Assembly: GCA_903890265.1 (NCBI GenBank)
Contig: CAITAM010000261.1
Coordinates: forward strand, 1-7,459
Direction: 5' to 3'
Source: an uncultured Pseudomonadota bacterium
Lineage (GTDB): Bacteria; Pseudomonadota; Gammaproteobacteria; Steroidobacterales; Steroidobacteraceae
Length of the DNA stretch: 7,459 bases
Shown here one piece after another: positions 5,098 through 7,459 of this stretch (positions within the stretch are counted from its first letter, which is position 1; every line of letters starts with the position of its first letter). Made by a program: the position numbers and the translations under genes. Under the pieces are notes generated by a model. That model made no database searches. It was not told where the DNA came from and was given only the letters and a program-made list of their open reading frames with translations.

Positions 5098-5737
5098 AGT
5101 CGCTGAGCAGCTGATGCAGATCGTGGGCGAGGTCATCGACCGATGCCCCGGCGGTCCCGACGAGCCGCAGGCGGCCCGCGGCATCGAGCAGGAAGACGCC
5201 GGTCGAATGATCGATCGTGTAGCCCTCCCCCTCCGGCACGTGCGCGTACTGCACGAAGAAGTCGTGCGCCGCGCGATCGATCTCGGCCGGGCTTCCGCTA
5301 AGCGCAATGACCCCGGGACCGAAGGCCCGCGCGTAGTCCGCGAGCACGGCGGGCGAATCGCGGCCGGGATCGAGGCTGATGAAGAGCACCCGCGTGCGCG
5401 CCGCGTCGCGCCCCAGTCGCGCGCGCGCGACTTTGAGCTTGCCGAGCATCGCCGGGCAGGCGTCCGGGCAGTGCGCAAAGCCGAAATACACGGCGAGCAC
5501 GGTGCCCTGGTAGCTCGCGAGGCTGACGACGCGGCCGCTGCCGTCACGGAGCGTGAAGTCCGGCGACGGTGCGCCGGCCGGCCAGGCCGTGAGCCGGTAG
5601 GGATCCGCGGGCGCGACGGCCGGCAGCAGCGCGAGCCAGAGCAGGACGGCAACACGGCCGTGCCAGGGCGCGGTGCGCGGCCCCCGGCGTCGGCCCGTCG
5701 CCGGGCCGGTGCCGGGGCGCTTATTCACAAAGGCCAC
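5096..5737 (-). CDS. Sco1/SenC/PrrC-family copper chaperone
   Basis: This is a 213-residue exported thioredoxin-fold protein of the Sco family, which binds copper and passes it to periplasmic copper sites or keeps their cysteines reduced. The metal/redox motif F-A-H-C-P-D-A-C-P gives C90 and C94 (CxxxC). The third ligand His is H177 in T-I-D-H-S-T-G, and the family loop F-I-S-L-D-P-G-R-D-S-P is at 119-129. A basic n-region followed by V-A-V-L-L-W-L-A-L-L-P-A-V-A (29-42) is a signal peptide or N-terminal anchor. The GTG at 5737 overlaps the upstream gene by 17 nt; a GTG at 5728 (V4) overlaps it by 8 nt and is an equally possible start. Either way translation is probably coupled to the copper monooxygenase-like gene, suggesting that protein as a copper client. 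A role in cytochrome oxidase CuA assembly remains the alternative. Confidence 0.92.
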   Translation of the reverse strand: MAFVNKRPGTGPATGRRRGPRTAPWHGRVAVLLWLALLPAVAPADPYRLTAWPAGAPSPDFTLRDGSGRVVSLASYQGTVLAVYFGFAHCPDACPAMLGKLKVARARLGRDAARTRVLFISLDPGRDSPAVLADYARAFGPGVIALSGSPAEIDRAAHDFFVQYAHVPEGEGYTIDHSTGVFLLDAAGRLRLVGTAGASVDDLAHDLHQLLSD

Positions 5738-7459
5738 CGACCGGCTGCAGCGAGGTGACGGTCAGTCGCGGCGCACTGTCGGTACCGGTCAGCAGTCCCT
5801 TGACCGCGACGCGCCGGCCGATGAGCGCCTCGGGCCGGAACGGGCGCGTGCCGACGAGCGGCACCTTCGCCGACCCCGGTGGCGTGTCCTGCGCCGCGCC
5901 GAGCTCGGCGCGGGTGGTCGACTGGCTGCTCTGCATCGAGCGCAGCAGGGCGCGCTGCAGCACCACGCCCGCGCCGTCCGGCGCGAGGCAGCCCACCGCC
6001 TCCACCACCGGCACCGCGCCGCTCGCCGGCAGCGGGTCGTTCGAGTACTCCACGAGGGGACTGAACATCTCGTCCCAGCTCTGGTTCTGGTCACGGAAGT
6101 AGGCCTGCTTCTCCGGCCCGCAGCGGCGCGCCGGGTCCGCGGCCGCCACCTCGTTCAGGTGCGCGTTGCCGGCCGAGTTGTCGTAGTGCGCGGTGACGAC
6201 GAGCGTGCTGCCGGCCGGCACCCTGAGCGGGGTGACGAGCCGGTAGCCGAGCTGCCAGCGGAAATCGTAGCGCGGCACGTCAAGCACGAGCTGCTCGCGC
6301 CCGTCGGGATAGACCAGCGAGTAGCGAAAATCGCGGCCGCGAAAATGCGCGTGCGGCTGGAACGCGTAGAGCGTCACCGGTCGCGGGTAGCCGGTGATGC
6401 CGGTGAGCTCGTAGTGATCGGCGAACGGCGGCACCGGCGGGATCGCCACGTCCGTCCCTTCCGCCTTGGTACCGGGATCGTCGGCGAGGAGCTCGGTGCC
6501 GTTCGCGATCAGCGTCCGGCCGGCCGACGGCACCCGGAAGAGCTGCGTCGCCGGCGCCTTGGGCAGGAACCACAGCCCGAGCCGCGAGCGGTCGACCTCG
6601 GGCTTGCCGGTGGTCGTGTAGTGGATGTTGAAGTTGATGAAGCGGTCCGGGCCGCCGCGCACGAGCTTGCCCTCGCCGGGCGCGAAGCCCTCGTAGGCGA
6701 CACCCGGCGTGTAGGCGGCGAGCATGTCGTAATTGCCGGACGTCGCGGGGTCGGTGACCGCGGGCGCGGTGCGGGCGACGGCGCCCGCCGGCATGCCCAT
6801 CTGCGCGGCAATGGCCTCCAGCCGCTCGGCATCGGCCGCGCTCAGGCCGTTCGCGTACTCGACCTCGGCGATTCCCATGTGATGCACGAGCGCGCGGCTG
6901 CCGGGCAGCACCTGCAGCCCCGCGAGCCAGCGATCGCCGGTGAAGGGCACGCGCACCTTGAGATCGATGTAGGGAATCTCACCGGTGGCCTTGACCGCGA
7001 ACTCCGGCAGCGTCACGACCGCGTCCGGCGGCCGGCCGGACGGATGGGCCCAGCCGTCCGGCGCCCGCGGCAGCGGCGGCGCCCGGCCCTCGCCTGCCGG
7101 CGTGCCGCCGTCCACCCAGGCCGCGATCGTCGCGATCTCGGCGTCGCTGAGCGACGGGTCGTCGCGCAGCGGCAGGCTGTGCTTCGAATCGGCCGGCCAC
7201 GGCGGCATGGTCCGCGCCACGACCTGCGAGCGGATCCGCGCCGCGAGGCCAACCGTGCTCGCGTAATCGGTCAGCGGCAGCGCGGCCGCCGCGCCCCCGG
7301 CGCGGTGGCAGCCGACGCAGTGGCGGTTGAGGAGCGCGGCCACGGCGCCGTTGTAGGTTGGCGTGCGCGGCGCCGGTGGCCCCGGGGTGGCCGCCGCGCT
7401 CGCGGCCGCGGCGAGGCCGGCGAGCGCCGCCGGCAGGAGCCCCCGCGGCCCGGGACCGC
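5721..7459 (-). CDS. Secreted cytochrome c / copper type II monooxygenase-like fusion, 5' end missing
   Basis: The frame is open to the right edge, giving 578 visible residues; the start lies beyond 7459. Before the GTG at 7343 the frame continues through a signal-peptide-like stretch (G-L-L-P-A-A-L-A-G-L-A-A-A-A-S-A), so 7343 is not the true start. Counting from 7343, a c-type heme domain has C9-V-G-C12-H13 and a distal-ligand candidate M46 in T-M-P-P-W. The PHM/DBM-like copper monooxygenase part follows: H154-H155 and H241 (N-I-H-Y-T-T-T-G) match the CuH site; H331-A-H333 and M426 (W-D-E-M-F) match the CuM site. A C-terminal beta-rich, OB-like segment is bounded by V-G-C-L and G-G-L-C-E, perhaps with a disulfide. 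The expected role is periplasmic hydroxylation fed by electrons through heme c; the substrate is unknown. The Sco gene overlaps its 3' end. Confidence 0.88.
   Translation of the reverse strand, partial: GPGPRGLLPAALAGLAAAASAAATPGPPAPRTPTYNGAVAALLNRHCVGCHRAGGAAAALPLTDYASTVGLAARIRSQVVARTMPPWPADSKHSLPLRDDPSLSDAEIATIAAWVDGGTPAGEGRAPPLPRAPDGWAHPSGRPPDAVVTLPEFAVKATGEIPYIDLKVRVPFTGDRWLAGLQVLPGSRALVHHMGIAEVEYANGLSAADAERLEAIAAQMGMPAGAVARTAPAVTDPATSGNYDMLAAYTPGVAYEGFAPGEGKLVRGGPDRFINFNIHYTTTGKPEVDRSRLGLWFLPKAPATQLFRVPSAGRTLIANGTELLADDPGTKAEGTDVAIPPVPPFADHYELTGITGYPRPVTLYAFQPHAHFRGRDFRYSLVYPDGREQLVLDVPRYDFRWQLGYRLVTPLRVPAGSTLVVTAHYDNSAGNAHLNEVAAADPARRCGPEKQAYFRDQNQSWDEMFSPLVEYSNDPLPASGAVPVVEAVGCLAPDGAGVVLQRALLRSMQSSQSTTRAELGAAQDTPPGSAKVPLVGTRPFRPEALIGRRVAVKGLLTGTDSAPRLTVTSLQPVGGLCE

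Noticed and set aside
5114..5758. Plus-strand 214-codon open frame opposite the Sco gene
   Set aside because: Antisense shadow; the minus strand encodes the CxxxC, LDP and His motifs of the Sco family.

Overview
This is a very GC-rich window with long, densely packed genes and strongly G/C-ending codons. A canonical gammaproteobacterial-type LexA box (CTGT-N8-ACAG), a PA0069-type radical SAM gene and cobalamin genes all suggest a high-GC gammaproteobacterium, possibly an environmental lineage near Nevskiales/Steroidobacterales. The order-level guess is inference only. I see no mobile element, CRISPR array, tRNA or rRNA.

Layout. (1) 1-1017, plus strand: the 3' end of a CobC-like histidine phosphatase, then CobO, the corrinoid adenosyltransferase; this is a piece of a cobalamin synthesis/salvage cluster. 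(2) 1136-1577: a small unrecognised protein (plus) facing a 44-residue single-span membrane protein (minus), with a hairpin at the junction. (3) 1587-1789: a non-coding stretch with an imperfect direct repeat and a small dyad. (4) 1790-3718, minus strand: a PA0069-family radical SAM protein followed 63 nt later by a short-chain dehydrogenase. The radical SAM gene has a near-perfect LexA box over its promoter, almost touching the start codon. (5) 3719-4048: a 330-nt divergent regulatory region with the LexA box and two further dyads. (6) 4049-5050, plus strand: a PlsC-like acyltransferase of the NHPFG/FPAGG type. (7) 5096-7459, minus strand: a secreted c-type cytochrome fused to a copper type II (PHM/DBM-like) monooxygenase. 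It runs off the right edge and overlaps a Sco/SenC copper chaperone gene.

How the genes work together. The two best-supported units are the SOS-controlled radical SAM gene (SplB-like, COG1533 'DNA repair photolyase' relatives) with a possibly co-transcribed dehydrogenase, and the copper unit. In the copper unit a heme-c/copper monooxygenase-like protein retains all six expected copper ligands and is translationally overlapped with a chaperone likely to load copper. That copper unit is the most interesting candidate for an under-described system here: the substrate is unknown, and the Sco protein may serve the monooxygenase rather than a cytochrome oxidase. A smaller recurring signal is the hexamer TACACT, which lies 58-64 nt upstream of three different start codons and looks like the local -10 element.
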